NCBI GenBank assembly: GCA_004322275.1
Contig: SCTA01000021.1
Coordinates: 16,647-80,646, forward strand
DNA length: 64,000 nt
Direction of reading: 5' to 3'
From: a bacterium
Lineage (GTDB): Bacteria; Desulfobacterota; Deferrisomatia; Deferrisomatales; BM512
Of the stretch, positions 18,203 through 26,145 are shown one piece after another. The position numbers and the translations under genes are program-made. The notes beneath the pieces are model-generated. The model saw only the letters and a list, made by a program, of their open reading frames with translations. It was not told where the DNA came from and ran no database searches. The stretch's first letter is position 1; each line of letters starts with the position of its first letter.

Positions 18203-18310
18203 ACGGCTCCTCTTTCGGCGAATGGCAGCGTCGTTTCTCGGGCGCGGGTCTCGGCGTAGTCCCGCTACTGCCTCGCCCTCTCGCTGCGCGGCTCCTTGAA
18301 ACCGGGGCTT
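18203..18310. repeat. second repeat family, copy 2
   Basis: This stretch just after the glutamate synthase operon repeats the sequence found after hisE at 12258-12372. CTCCTCTTTCGGC-AATGGC, CGTCGTTTCTCGGGC and CGGGTCTCGGCGTA occur in the same order and spacing, with scattered differences. It carries no open frame of note and precedes the operon terminator. Confidence 0.65.
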
Positions 18311-18347
18311 CTCGCGACGCTTTTTAAAATTCCTCGATAAACAAGAG

Positions 18348-18377
18348 AAGGCGGTTCCGAAAGGAGCCGCCTTTTTT
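18348..18377 (+). terminator. intrinsic terminator of the glutamate synthase operon
   Basis: AAGGCGGTTCC/GGAGCCGCCTT forms a GC-rich hairpin (10-11 bp with one wobble) followed by TTTTTT. It lies 150 bases after the last stop codon, and no other plus-strand gene lies between. Confidence 0.85.
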
Positions 18378-18406
18378 GGTAGTTTTCATAGCATTACAAA
18401 TTTAGA

Positions 18407-18972
18407 TTACCGACACAGTTTTGAGATCATGTCGCCATCTATCTCAAACCTATCATCACACGCATCCCACAGCTCTTTATGTACTGTATTTTTTTGACCA
18501 GATCTAATTGGGCCATGCCAAAGGACAGTCAGTACACCATGCTGCTTTACGGCCTCAATTGCAGGAACAAAATCACTGTCACCTGCAAGTAATACAGCTC
18601 GCGTAATTTGCCTCGTTGCAGCAAGTTGAACCATATCCACACCAAGCATAATATCTACGCGCTTTTGCACAAATATTGGTTGGCCCCCAACTGTTGTACC
18701 GCGAAAGGCCAGTTTGCCAAGACGTACTTGGTAGCGAGATAACCTTGATAGTGCATTAAAATATTTGTCGCTCGAGGCCACTCTAGCCCGTTCTTCTTCG
18801 GTTGGCGGATTTCCTTGGTAAGGTGGGCAGTGTAATAGTAAGAACGCAGAATTTCGGTGCCGTTCGCTAGGTGTCTAGCGAAGGCTTGCATATCTAGGCG
18901 TGCCCCCCTAAACTCATTGCAAAGAAGTTTGTCAAGATAAGCTCCGTCAATGAAAATGGCCGAACGATCCAT
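18407..18972 (-). pseudogene. NYN-domain (LabA/DUF88-like) nuclease gene, frameshifted
   Basis: Two overlapping frames together give one NYN (PIN-like RNase fold) protein of about 188 residues. The first frame starts at ATG 18972 (GGGAGG upstream) and carries MDRSAIFIDGAYLDKLL with the first metal Asp, through LRSYYYT. The second frame continues from PPYQGNPPTEEERA to KRVDIMLGVDM and the LLAGDSDFVPAIEA motif, with the other acidic residues. The frames join at CCC in 18825-18828, where loss of one C from a run of four would explain the shift. All catalytic Asp positions are present across the two parts, so the damage is recent or is a sequencing error. The region is more AT-rich than its neighbours, consistent with transfer. 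Confidence 0.75.
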
Positions 18973-19254
18973 GTCAAGCCCTCCCGAAGCCAGAAAGAGG
19001 AAAAGGGCCGTAAAGGCCCTTTTCCAAGCATTATCAAAAATACTTTCCAACATCCTCTGTGAATGCTGGAGAAGACACTCTCCACCGTCCTATTGAGAAC
19101 GGTGGTGAACTTTGCATGAAGTATACCATTGTTTCATAATGAAACAACAATAAAATTTCCTGAGTGTTTAAAGGTAATTTGTTTGAACGTATGCCTTATA
19201 TCCGCAGCCTCCCTCCCTTTGCTCCTTGACCCCGAAGCCGCGGATGGGTGGAGC
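18973..19254. other. upstream region of the NYN gene
   Basis: This stretch holds no credible gene. It contains the hairpin CCACCGT/ACGGTGG around 19082-19104 and the palindrome TGTTTCATAATGAAACA around 19131-19147. Either could be an operator or leader element for the NYN gene. Base composition is lower in GC than the surrounding genome. Confidence 0.35.
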
Positions 19255-19730
19255 ATAGCGATCCCCATAAAAGGAAAAAAGACTGTTCCTCCGCTCGTTC
19301 GGAGGTGCTTTTTGATAGCTGTAAACAAATTACCTTCGAGTCCAAAAACATTTCATTACCCCGTTTTGGACGAGCCTTCTTTTCGTCTCCTCTTCGTGGC
19401 CCGTACGCGGCGCAACGAGTGTAGGCGTCGGGCCGGCGCGGGGTCTTAACGGAGCGAAGCGAAGTGGGTGACCCGTACGGCCCAGCCGGAACGAAGTGGT
19501 CGCTCGTAGAGCGAGCGACGGGTCCGGGCCGATTTTTTGGGCACTTTTTTCTAAAAAAAGTGCCGTGGGGAGTGGGGCGGAGCCCCACAACTATAGAACT
19601 ACATTAGTGTTTTGTCGGATTTTCGCTTCGCTCAATCACGACCTACACAGCTAAAAGAAGTACCAAGGAGCGCGAGGCAAAGCCTCGCAAGCTGTAGATT
19701 GGCGGGCCTAGCCCGCCCTACATTCTGGAT
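19255..19730. repeat. composite palindromic repeat, third copy
   Basis: A partial left arm (hairpin CCTCCG/CGGAGG) leads to the right half of the core, TACCTTCGAG (19331-19340). Then comes the variable hairpin GTCCAAAAAC with 13-nt loop (19340-19371) and an arm of a second sequence subtype. That arm carries stems TCGCTC/GAGCGA, GGCACTTTTTT/AAAAAAGTGCC (19540-19564) and GTGGGGC/GCCCCAC. From about 19590 to 19663 it continues with a segment seen in reverse at 63800-63895. The last part has GAGGC/GCCTC and GGCGGGC/GCCCGCC palindromes. No coding content is credible. Confidence 0.8.
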
Positions 19731-19757
19731 TACAAGAGACGGAAAGTAGGAACAGAG

Positions 19758-20282
19758 TTATTGCCCGGCTTTGCCGTTCTTTCTCGGCGGGCGGAGGGAT
19801 TCCTCAAGGGGGGAGGAGATGTTCAGGCTGGTCTGGAAAAAATTTCCCATGAAACCTATCGAAGTGGTGTCGAAGTCGGGAATTTCCTTGCTGTAGAGCG
19901 ACACTGAGGCGCTGTAGACGCTGAAAAAGAGCAGATTGGTACGGTCGATGCTGTTTTCAACGTCGTCGATTATCTTTTTATAGAGGACCTTGTTGAAAAA
20001 GCGTTCCTTTATCTCGCCCGTATTGAGCTTTTGAGAAATTTTCATGTTGAGGTGCTTTTTGTAGTCCTCTTCGGAGGGGTTGGAGAACATCCCGATGAGG
20101 AGCAACACCCCGAACCCCGCCAAAACGAATTTCTCCCGCTTCGTAAGCACTCTCTTCTTGTCGTAAAGCTCCATTACATCGGTGAAAAGGTCCACTACCT
20201 GATAGGGCAGGCGGCGCATGAGCTTCTGCGAGAGGCCGTCCTTCTTCTTCCCCGAAGGCCTTTTCTTCGGCTGAGCGTTCAA
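19758..20282 (-). CDS. hypothetical protein with one membrane segment
   Basis: A 174-residue protein whose first 55 residues are basic (KKRPSGKKKDGLSQKLMRRL). One hydrophobic segment, FVLAGFGVLLLIGMF, runs about residues 53-67, followed by NPSEEDYKKHLNMKISQKL and an extracytoplasmic domain. The basic N-terminus predicts an N-in, C-out orientation. I do not recognise the family for certain. The segment NPSEEDY directly after the membrane helix recalls DUF4359-type proteins. It overlaps korC by four bases, so it is the last gene of the kor operon, but nothing in the sequence ties it to the enzyme. Confidence 0.6.
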   Translation of the reverse strand: MNAQPKKRPSGKKKDGLSQKLMRRLPYQVVDLFTDVMELYDKKRVLTKREKFVLAGFGVLLLIGMFSNPSEEDYKKHLNMKISQKLNTGEIKERFFNKVLYKKIIDDVENSIDRTNLLFFSVYSASVSLYSKEIPDFDTTSIGFMGNFFQTSLNISSPLEESLRPPRKNGKAGQ

Positions 20283-20845
20283 AGGTCGGCCTCGGCAAGG
20301 GCGGCCACCGGCGTGGGCACGGCGTTCTTTCCGGCTTCGAGTCCGACGGCGAAGGCGACAAGTCCCTGATCGTAGGCCTTCGGAGACAGGTGCTTTGCCA
20401 TTCCCGCCATTACGCTCTCAGGGTCCACAGGGTTTGCGATGGAGATAAGTGCGCCGAGGGCGACCAGATTCGGCGGGGCCTGCCCTCCGAAGTGGCTTCT
20501 GGAGAGCTCGGTTATGGGGATCCTGTAGGCGGGCCCCTGCGGCGGCGTGGCTACGAGGCCGGAATCCAGGATGAGTATTCCGCCTTCCTTCAGGTCGCGG
20601 TAGCAGTTGTCGCAGGCGCTCTGTGTCATGGCCAGCAGGATATCTATTTTTCGCGTCTTTGGAAAGTGAATCGGGCTGTCGGAGAGTATCACGTCCACCC
20701 GGCTCGTCCCTCCCCTCGTCTCAGGGCCGTAGGACTGCGAGCAAAGGACGTGGTTCCACTCCTCCACCGCCGCTTCGGCGAGGATTACACCGGCGGTCAC
20801 GAGGCCCTGCCCTCCAAAGCCCGCAAGGCGAAATTCAAGCCTCAT
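20279..20845 (-). CDS. korC: 2-oxoacid:ferredoxin oxidoreductase gamma subunit
   Basis: A 188-residue catalytic-gamma domain protein. It starts with the motif RLAGFGGQGLVTAGVILAEA and contains SYGPETRGGTSRVDVILSD, both hallmarks of the KorC/PorG family. The complex oxidatively decarboxylates a 2-oxoacid (2-oxoglutarate most likely, from the KorDABC order) to the acyl-CoA, reducing ferredoxin, and can run in reverse in the reductive TCA cycle. It overlaps korB by four bases and is the third catalytic subunit in the operon. Confidence 0.88.
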   Translation of the reverse strand: MRLEFRLAGFGGQGLVTAGVILAEAAVEEWNHVLCSQSYGPETRGGTSRVDVILSDSPIHFPKTRKIDILLAMTQSACDNCYRDLKEGGILILDSGLVATPPQGPAYRIPITELSRSHFGGQAPPNLVALGALISIANPVDPESVMAGMAKHLSPKAYDQGLVAFAVGLEAGKNAVPTPVAALAEADL

Positions 20846-21675
20846 TTCTCCCTCTTCCCGTCGAGCGTCGCCCGGTATTTTTCAGTCCAGCCGGGGACCT
20901 CGCGCTCGGCGATAATCCCGGTGATTATCATCTTTTTTCTCTCTTCGGGGGACAGCGCCGCAGCCTTGTCAACCGGTACGGAGTATTCCTTTTGCCACCG
21001 CATCATCTCCACCGGGGTTTTCGCCCCGTTGTTGGCGCCGTAATGGGCGGGGCAGGAGGAGATTACCTCCACCATAGAAAAGCCGTCGCGGGAGAGCGCC
21101 TTGAAGATAAGGGATTCCATCTCGCGCACGTGGAAGGTGGTCGCCCTGGCGCTGAAGGAGGCCCCGGCGCAGGCGGCGAGGTCCGCGATGTGGAAGGGCT
21201 CCTCTATGGAGCCTCCCGGCGAGGTAGGCGTCCTCGCCCCTTCCGGGGTGGTGGGCGACATCTGGCCGCCGGTCATGCCGTAGTTGAAATTATTTACCAC
21301 GAGGGCAGTCACGTCGATGTTTCTCCGGCAGGCGTGGATGAGGTGGTTGCCCCCTATGGCCACGGCGTCGCCGTCACCCATTATCGCGATGACCTTGAGG
21401 GCGGGGTTCGCGGCCTTGATCCCCGTGGCGAAGGGGAGCGCCCGCCCGTGCGCGGTGTGGACGGTGTTGAAATCCACATAGGAGGTGGCCCGGCCTATGC
21501 ACCCTATCCCGCCGACGAGAACTATCTGGTCGCGGTGATATCCAGTCCTCTCGATGGCGCGAAGGAGCGCCCCGAGGAAGATGCCGTTGCCGCACCCCGG
21601 ACACCAGATGTGGGGAAAGTGGACGTTGTGGCGAAGGTATTTTTGCAGGATGAGGCGGTTCGGAAGGGTGTTCAT
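20842..21675 (-). CDS. korB: 2-oxoacid:ferredoxin oxidoreductase beta subunit (TPP-binding)
   Basis: The frame extends upstream into korA, but the ATG at 21675, overlapping the korA stop, gives the family-like start MNTLPNRLILQKYLR and 277 residues. The Cys pair in WCPGCGNG and CIGRATSY are cluster or active-site neighbours. The thiamine diphosphate motif is IMGDGDAVAIGGNH through VNNFNYGMTGGQMSPTTP. These match the beta subunits of 2-oxoglutarate and related ferredoxin oxidoreductases. It sits between korA and korC, with overlaps on both sides. Confidence 0.9.
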   Translation of the reverse strand: MNTLPNRLILQKYLRHNVHFPHIWCPGCGNGIFLGALLRAIERTGYHRDQIVLVGGIGCIGRATSYVDFNTVHTAHGRALPFATGIKAANPALKVIAIMGDGDAVAIGGNHLIHACRRNIDVTALVVNNFNYGMTGGQMSPTTPEGARTPTSPGGSIEEPFHIADLAACAGASFSARATTFHVREMESLIFKALSRDGFSMVEVISSCPAHYGANNGAKTPVEMMRWQKEYSVPVDKAAALSPEERKKMIITGIIAEREVPGWTEKYRATLDGKREK

Positions 21676-22811
21676 TTCCCGCCTCCCCTGACCGCCCGCG
21701 CGATTTTCTCCGGCGTAAAGAGCTCGCCGTAGGGGGCGAGAACCTTTCCGACCTCCCACCTTCCGCGCCCCACCCGAAGCGTCTCCCGGTAGACCTGCCC
21801 CCGGTTCATCTCACAGACCACCATCCTCTGCGCCTTTCCGGCGAAGCGCTCAAGCGCCGCCCTCGGAAAGGGCCAGAGCGTTTTCAGCTTCAGAAGACCG
21901 GCCTTCATCCCCTCGGCCCTGAGCGCATCCACCGCCTCCCGCGCCGAACGCGCGGGCGACCCGTAGGAGATGAGGATGGTCTCCGCGTCGTCGCAAAGGT
22001 ACTCTTCGGTGAGGCAGATATCCCCGAAGCCTCGCCGCATCTTGTCGAAGAGCCTGTCGGTGGAGGCGCGGATAACTTCCGGGTCGGAGGTTGGAAGCCC
22101 CATTTTGTCGTGAAGAAGGCCGGTGACGTTGTGGCGGTAACCTCCGCCGAGGGCGGACATCGGCGGCACCCCGTTCGAGGCTCCGGCGTAGGGTTCGTAC
22201 CACTCCGGCGGCATCTCGGGCGCAGCGCGGTTTTTCACGGCGAGTTCTCCGGCGGCGGGAAGGGTGACCTTCTCCCGCAGGTGGCCTATTATCTCGTCGA
22301 TGAGGAGTATCACCGGAACCCGGTAGAGTTCCGAAAAATTGAAGGCCCGCACCGTCATCTCGAAACACTCGGCCACCGAATCGGCGGTGAGCGCTATGAT
22401 GGGGTGGTCGCCGTGGGTTCCCCAGCGGGCCTGCATCACATCTCCCTGAGAGGGAGAGGTGGGAACGCCGGTAGAGGGCCCCAGCCGCATCACGTCCACT
22501 ATCACCACGGGAATCTCGGCCCCGCTGCCGAAGCCTATAAGCTCCTGCATGAGGGAGAACCCCGGCCCCGAGGTAGCCGTCATCGCCTTCGCCCCGGCCA
22601 GAGAAGCGCCGAGACAGGCCCCGAGGGAGGCGATCTCGTCTTCCATCTGGATGAAGACTCCGCCCTCTTCGGGAAGAAGACCGGAAAGAAGCTCCGCGAT
22701 TTCGGTGGAAGGGGTTATCGGGTAGCCCGCGAAGAAGGACATGCCCGCGTAGAGCGCCCCCCTGGCCACCGCCTCGTTTCCCTGGAGAAGCACTGCCTGC
22801 GGACCTTCCAT
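21672..22811 (-). CDS. korA: 2-oxoacid:ferredoxin oxidoreductase alpha subunit
   Basis: The open frame continues far upstream, but the ATG at 22811, one base before the end of the ferredoxin gene, gives a normal alpha subunit of 379 residues starting LLQGNEAVARGALYAG. Motifs are AGYPITPSTEIAE (2-oxoacid binding), TSGPGFSLMQELIGFG and PTSPSQGDVMQARWGTHGDH. The C-terminal domain contains SYGSPARSAREAVDALRAEG. This is the KorA/VorB-type alpha subunit without a fused gamma domain. The longer upstream extension reads antisense-like sequence across the ferredoxin gene and is rejected. Confidence 0.9.
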   Translation of the reverse strand: MEGPQAVLLQGNEAVARGALYAGMSFFAGYPITPSTEIAELLSGLLPEEGGVFIQMEDEIASLGACLGASLAGAKAMTATSGPGFSLMQELIGFGSGAEIPVVIVDVMRLGPSTGVPTSPSQGDVMQARWGTHGDHPIIALTADSVAECFEMTVRAFNFSELYRVPVILLIDEIIGHLREKVTLPAAGELAVKNRAAPEMPPEWYEPYAGASNGVPPMSALGGGYRHNVTGLLHDKMGLPTSDPEVIRASTDRLFDKMRRGFGDICLTEEYLCDDAETILISYGSPARSAREAVDALRAEGMKAGLLKLKTLWPFPRAALERFAGKAQRMVVCEMNRGQVYRETLRVGRGRWEVGKVLAPYGELFTPEKIARAVRGGGK

Positions 22812-23020
22812 CAGCCCTCCTCCTCTACGCAGATGGCGAAATCGGGGCAATGAAGCTCGCAGCTCCGGCACCCGATGCACTTTGAAAAATCGACTGCGTA
22901 CGGATACCCTTCGACGTCGCGAAGAATTATCTTCTGGGGGCAAAAGGCCGAGCAGAGCCCGCACCGTTTGCAAAAATCCCTGTAGAAGAGAACTTTTCTC
23001 ACCGCCTGCCCCTGTTCCAT
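22811..23020 (-). CDS. korD: 2-oxoacid:ferredoxin oxidoreductase delta (ferredoxin) subunit
   Basis: The ATG at 23020 has AGGAGA seven bases upstream and yields a 69-residue ferredoxin-like protein with two [4Fe-4S] motifs (CKRCGLCSAFCPQK and CIGCRSCELHCPDF). It is the electron-exit subunit of the complex and the first gene of the operon korD-A-B-C. A longer frame to 23083 has no better ribosome site. The stop overlaps korA. Confidence 0.88.
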   Translation of the reverse strand: MEQGQAVRKVLFYRDFCKRCGLCSAFCPQKIILRDVEGYPYAVDFSKCIGCRSCELHCPDFAICVEEEG

Positions 23021-23055
23021 CCGCTTTTCTCCTGAGAATCCAGTACTTAACATAC

Positions 23056-23083
23056 AATATACATTACTGCGGGAAAGGGGCAA
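23056..23083 (-). promoter_or_regulatory. putative promoter of the kor operon
   Basis: Read leftward, TTGCCC (23083-23078), 16 bases, then TATATT (23061-23056) resembles a sigma-70 promoter. It lies 36 bases before the korD start codon. Confidence 0.4.
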
Positions 23084-23104
23084 CCGGAGGGTTTCAAAAC
23101 GAAG

Positions 23105-23132
23105 AAAGGGCCGGGACTTCTCCCGGCCCTTT
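23105..23132 (-). terminator. intrinsic terminator after the outer membrane protein gene
   Basis: AAAGGGCCGGG/CCCGGCCCTTT forms an 11-bp stem 20 bases after the stop of the minus-strand beta-barrel gene. A T-rich stretch follows on the minus strand. It separates that gene from the kor operon promoter. Confidence 0.75.
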
Positions 23133-23151
23133 AGCTTGACCCCTGATTTAT

Positions 23152-23709
23152 TTAGAAGAGGTACTTGACGCCAAGGCTGATGGCGGAAAGATCGAAGTCG
23201 TCGCCGTTCACGAGCTGAGCATATTCGAGGTTGGCGGCGAGGTTGTCCATGAACTTGTAGTCAAGACCGAGGCCGAAGGAGAGGCTGGAATTGGTCTCGG
23301 AGTCTTCGCCGAAGGCGCCGGCGTCGGCCGTTACCTCGGCGGAGGTGAAACCGAGGAGGATGTAGGGCATGAAGTTGTCGACGGTGTAGACGCCACGGGC
23401 GTAGATGCCGTAGTTGATGTCGTTGATGATGTCGACGTCGGTGCCTCCAACGTCAATGGAGTCGTCCACGATGCCGAAGCCGAGGCGGGCTTCAAGGGCC
23501 ACGTACTGGTGAACGAAAGCGCCGCCCACGAGAGTGATCGCCATCGGATTTACATCGTCGCCGCCTTCGTCGGCCTCGATGGTCTGGAAATTGATGGTGG
23601 CTCCCGCATAGGGGGAGGTAAAGACTCCCATGCCCATATCGGCGGCGAAGACGGGGGCGCTGACTACGGTGGCTACGACGAGAGCCGCAAGTACGTTCAT
23701 CTTCTTCAT
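23152..23709 (-). CDS. outer membrane beta-barrel protein
   Basis: Start chosen at 23709 (MKKMNVLAALVVATVVSAP), a typical signal peptide ending in VFAA, giving 185 residues. GGAACAG lies upstream. The mature part alternates hydrophobic and polar residues in about eight strands and ends in LGVKYLF, with the C-terminal Phe typical of outer membrane barrels. This resembles the OmpX/OmpW-like porin-fold family (outer membrane protein beta-barrel domain). A strong promoter-like site and a terminator flank it, so it is probably monocistronic and well expressed. No substrate can be inferred. Confidence 0.75.
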   Translation of the reverse strand: MKKMNVLAALVVATVVSAPVFAADMGMGVFTSPYAGATINFQTIEADEGGDDVNPMAITLVGGAFVHQYVALEARLGFGIVDDSIDVGGTDVDIINDINYGIYARGVYTVDNFMPYILLGFTSAEVTADAGAFGEDSETNSSLSFGLGLDYKFMDNLAANLEYAQLVNGDDFDLSAISLGVKYLF

Positions 23710-23790
23710 TTCTGTTCCCTCCGAAGCGCCCTCGCTGTGACGCGAAGGCAAAATCCCCAGTAGTAAACCGGGGGGTTATAGAATGTTGCA

Positions 23791-23819
23791 ATTATAAAAC
23801 CAAATGTTACAGGGCACAA
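23791..23819 (-). promoter_or_regulatory. putative sigma-70 promoter of the outer membrane protein
   Basis: Read leftward, TTGTGC, 17 bases, then TATAAT (23796-23791). The -10 box is a perfect match. It lies about 80 bases before the start codon. Confidence 0.6.
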
Positions 23820-23941
23820 GAAAGGGTGTCAAATTATGCTCCGGAGTCCTCAGGCTCAGGGTTTACTCTACTGTGGCCGGTTTTTTTTGATTTGCGCGGA
23901 GCCGGGTTGTTTGAAGAGCGGCGAGGGGGTAAAGTAAGGCT

Positions 23942-25015
23942 ATGATTTTTCATAAAAGCAGCGACTCTTCGCCGAAATCATGGCTCCTCTTCGCCTTCCT
24001 CGTCCTTTCCGTGGAAACGCAGCTTTTCCTCTCGCCCGCGCCCGCCAGGGCCGGGGAAGACGTAATTTTGGCCCCGGTCCGGGGAGTCGGCGACTATACC
24101 CACGTCTTTCTCTCCGAAAGCATAGAAAAAACCGCGCTCTGGCTCGATACCTTCCTCGGCGGCGAGGAAGCCTACGAAGGCAACACCGGATCGCTCATAC
24201 AGGCGGGAACCAGGACCGTTTTTTCCCAGTACGGCGGGGTCAAGAGCGAATCCTCCGTCCGCGCCCGCCTGGTCTTGCCCCGCACCCAGGAGAGGCTGAA
24301 CCTCGTTTTACAGAGCGACGCGGAAGAGGAGGTGGAGTCGAAGGATACGGCCCTTGACGGAGACCTGATTCCCGTGGAAAAGGTCTCGGGGTTCGCGGCC
24401 GCGCTCGAAGGGATTTTTGTGGAAACCTCACAGTGGAGGGCGGCCATCCGGGGCGGCATCAAGACGAAGATTCCTCCCGACGCTTTCGTGCGCTTCGACC
24501 TTCGGCGGCGTTGGCATCCCGAAAACGCGGGCCGGATAACCATAGACGAAAAAGCCTACTGGTACGCAGTTGAGGGCTACGTAAACAAACTGCGCCTGTA
24601 CTGGGACATACCGGGGGGAGACGGCCTTCTTTTCCGCCCTTCGGCGGGGGCGACCTGGAAATGGAAAGAACCCGGCTACCGCTGGGACGGCGGGCTGGGG
24701 GTTTTCCAGCGGATGAGCGAGATCGACGTGCTGGCTTACAACGCCAGACTAAACGGTGAAGGCGACGGCTACGTAAGGACAAACGCCTACGTAATTTCCG
24801 CCGAACTTCGCCACAAGCTTTACAAGAACTGGGTTTACGCAGGCGTAGGCCCCGGTTTTTCCTGGAAAAGAGAACTGGACTTCAGGCCGGAGGCGTTTCT
24901 GGCGGTCCGGCTCGACCTTATCTTCTCAAAGAAGCTTTCCGACGAGGGCAAAATGTCTGAAGAAGGGCTGGAACCCCCCTCGATGGAGATCGGAACCCCG
25001 CCGGTACAACAATAG
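23942..25015 (+). CDS. secreted, probable outer membrane beta-barrel protein of unknown function
   Basis: A 357-residue protein with an N-terminal signal sequence (WLLFAFLVLSVETQLFLSPA, then PARAGE as a likely cleavage region). The body is rich in alternating aromatic and charged strands such as LRLYWDIPGGDG, ATWKWKEPGYRWDGG and NWVYAGVGPGFSWKRELDF. The last strand-like segment is AVRLDLIFSKK, followed by an acidic tail. This is the look of an outer membrane barrel with a modest periplasmic N-terminal part. I do not recognise the family. It is divergent from the porin-like gene at 23152 and convergent with the agmatinase-like gene. Confidence 0.6.
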   Translation: MIFHKSSDSSPKSWLLFAFLVLSVETQLFLSPAPARAGEDVILAPVRGVGDYTHVFLSESIEKTALWLDTFLGGEEAYEGNTGSLIQAGTRTVFSQYGGVKSESSVRARLVLPRTQERLNLVLQSDAEEEVESKDTALDGDLIPVEKVSGFAAALEGIFVETSQWRAAIRGGIKTKIPPDAFVRFDLRRRWHPENAGRITIDEKAYWYAVEGYVNKLRLYWDIPGGDGLLFRPSAGATWKWKEPGYRWDGGLGVFQRMSEIDVLAYNARLNGEGDGYVRTNAYVISAELRHKLYKNWVYAGVGPGFSWKRELDFRPEAFLAVRLDLIFSKKLSDEGKMSEEGLEPPSMEIGTPPVQQ

Positions 25016-25029
25016 CTCCAGAATATTAT

Positions 25030-25917
25030 TTAAACGTCGCGCAGCAGTTTTTTCATTCCCCACCTGAACGAAATCATCTTCTGGATTATTTTGGCGGCTG
25101 AAAACTCGGTGATGACGCTTGATTCAAGCGGCATCGCCTCGACAAGGTCAAAGCCGCGCACGTTTGCCTTCGCGTTCCCGAAAACGGCGCGCAAAACCTC
25201 CATCAGCCGCCCCCATTCGAGGCCTCCGGGTATCGGCGTGCCCACTCCCGGCATGTAGGAAAGGGAAAGGCCGTCGGCGTCCAGCGAGAGGTAGACGTTG
25301 CCCTCCACTTCGCCGAGCCGCTTTAAAAGCCGCGCGAAATTTTCCGGTTTTTCCAGTTCCCAGGCCCAGAACTGCTCTATTCTCCCGGCGCTTTTCAAAA
25401 ACTCCCTCTCCTCGGGGGAGATCGTCCCGAGAGCTATCTGGATGAGGTTCATCCCCGCCGAGTGGACCCGGCGGGAGGCGCAGGCGTGGCTGTGGCCGGA
25501 CTCGCCGTAGTAATCCCGAAGGTCGGGATGAGCGTCTATGACTATGAAGGTATCGCCGGGGCGAAGACGGTTTTTGACAAGCGGAACGGAAACCGAGTGC
25601 TCGCCCCCGATGCCGAGCAGGACGGCGCTTTCGGGCACCGGCGCAAGCGCCTCCTCGATTTTTTTAAGATACTCCTCCGGGGTTTCGGAGGGCGAGGAGG
25701 GGCGGACCGGTGGAAGGGAGTGGACGCGAAGCTCGTAAAGAGGACGCCACGAAAGCTCCTCCTCCATATCCTCAAGCTGGTCCGAGGCCCCGATAATCGC
25801 CTCCGGCCCTTTCGCCGTCCCGGCGAGGAAAGAAGTGGTGCCGTCGTAGGGGAGCGGGACGATGACGAGATCGGCCTCTTCGAGGGGCGACTGAAAATGC
25901 GACTGAAAATGTATCAT
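25030..25917 (-). CDS. agmatinase/arginase-family ureohydrolase
   Basis: Ureohydrolase fold of about 295 residues. GGAAGG precedes an ATG at 25917, six codons inside the longest frame. Metal-site motifs are GIGGEHS, VIDAHPDLRDYYGESGHSHA and SLDADGLSLSYMPG followed by GTPIPGG. The His and Asp ligands are all present. In the last motif the usual D-x-D-x-x-D-P is D-A-D-G-L-S-L, so the Asp-Pro pair is replaced. Family members split agmatine, guanidinobutyrate or formiminoglutamate into urea or formamide plus amine. Without polyamine genes nearby the substrate is open. SpeB-like is the best guess. Confidence 0.78.
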   Translation of the reverse strand: MIHFQSHFQSPLEEADLVIVPLPYDGTTSFLAGTAKGPEAIIGASDQLEDMEEELSWRPLYELRVHSLPPVRPSSPSETPEEYLKKIEEALAPVPESAVLLGIGGEHSVSVPLVKNRLRPGDTFIVIDAHPDLRDYYGESGHSHACASRRVHSAGMNLIQIALGTISPEEREFLKSAGRIEQFWAWELEKPENFARLLKRLGEVEGNVYLSLDADGLSLSYMPGVGTPIPGGLEWGRLMEVLRAVFGNAKANVRGFDLVEAMPLESSVITEFSAAKIIQKMISFRWGMKKLLRDV

Positions 25918-26056
25918 TTCACGCCTTCCATGCATCTAATGGTTATGTTGAAGGTATAGCAAAAACCGCCAGCTATATCCACAGCGCACTTCCCGTGGCC
26001 TTACGGTTCTACTATCAAAAGAGTAAAGTATAATTTTCACAAATGGCTAATGCGGG

Positions 26057-26085
26057 TTGACAAAGTCATAATTCGTTTTTAATAT
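26057..26085 (+). promoter_or_regulatory. sigma-70 type promoter of the sigma factor gene
   Basis: A perfect -35 TTGACA (26057-26062), 17 bases, then TAATAT (26080-26085). The leader to the ATG is about 55 bases. This is the best vegetative promoter in the window. Confidence 0.75.
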
Positions 26086-26145
26086 ATACTCGTCAGGTAA
26101 TAATTAACCCGAACGGGCAATCGCCAACGGGTGGAAGGAGCAAAT

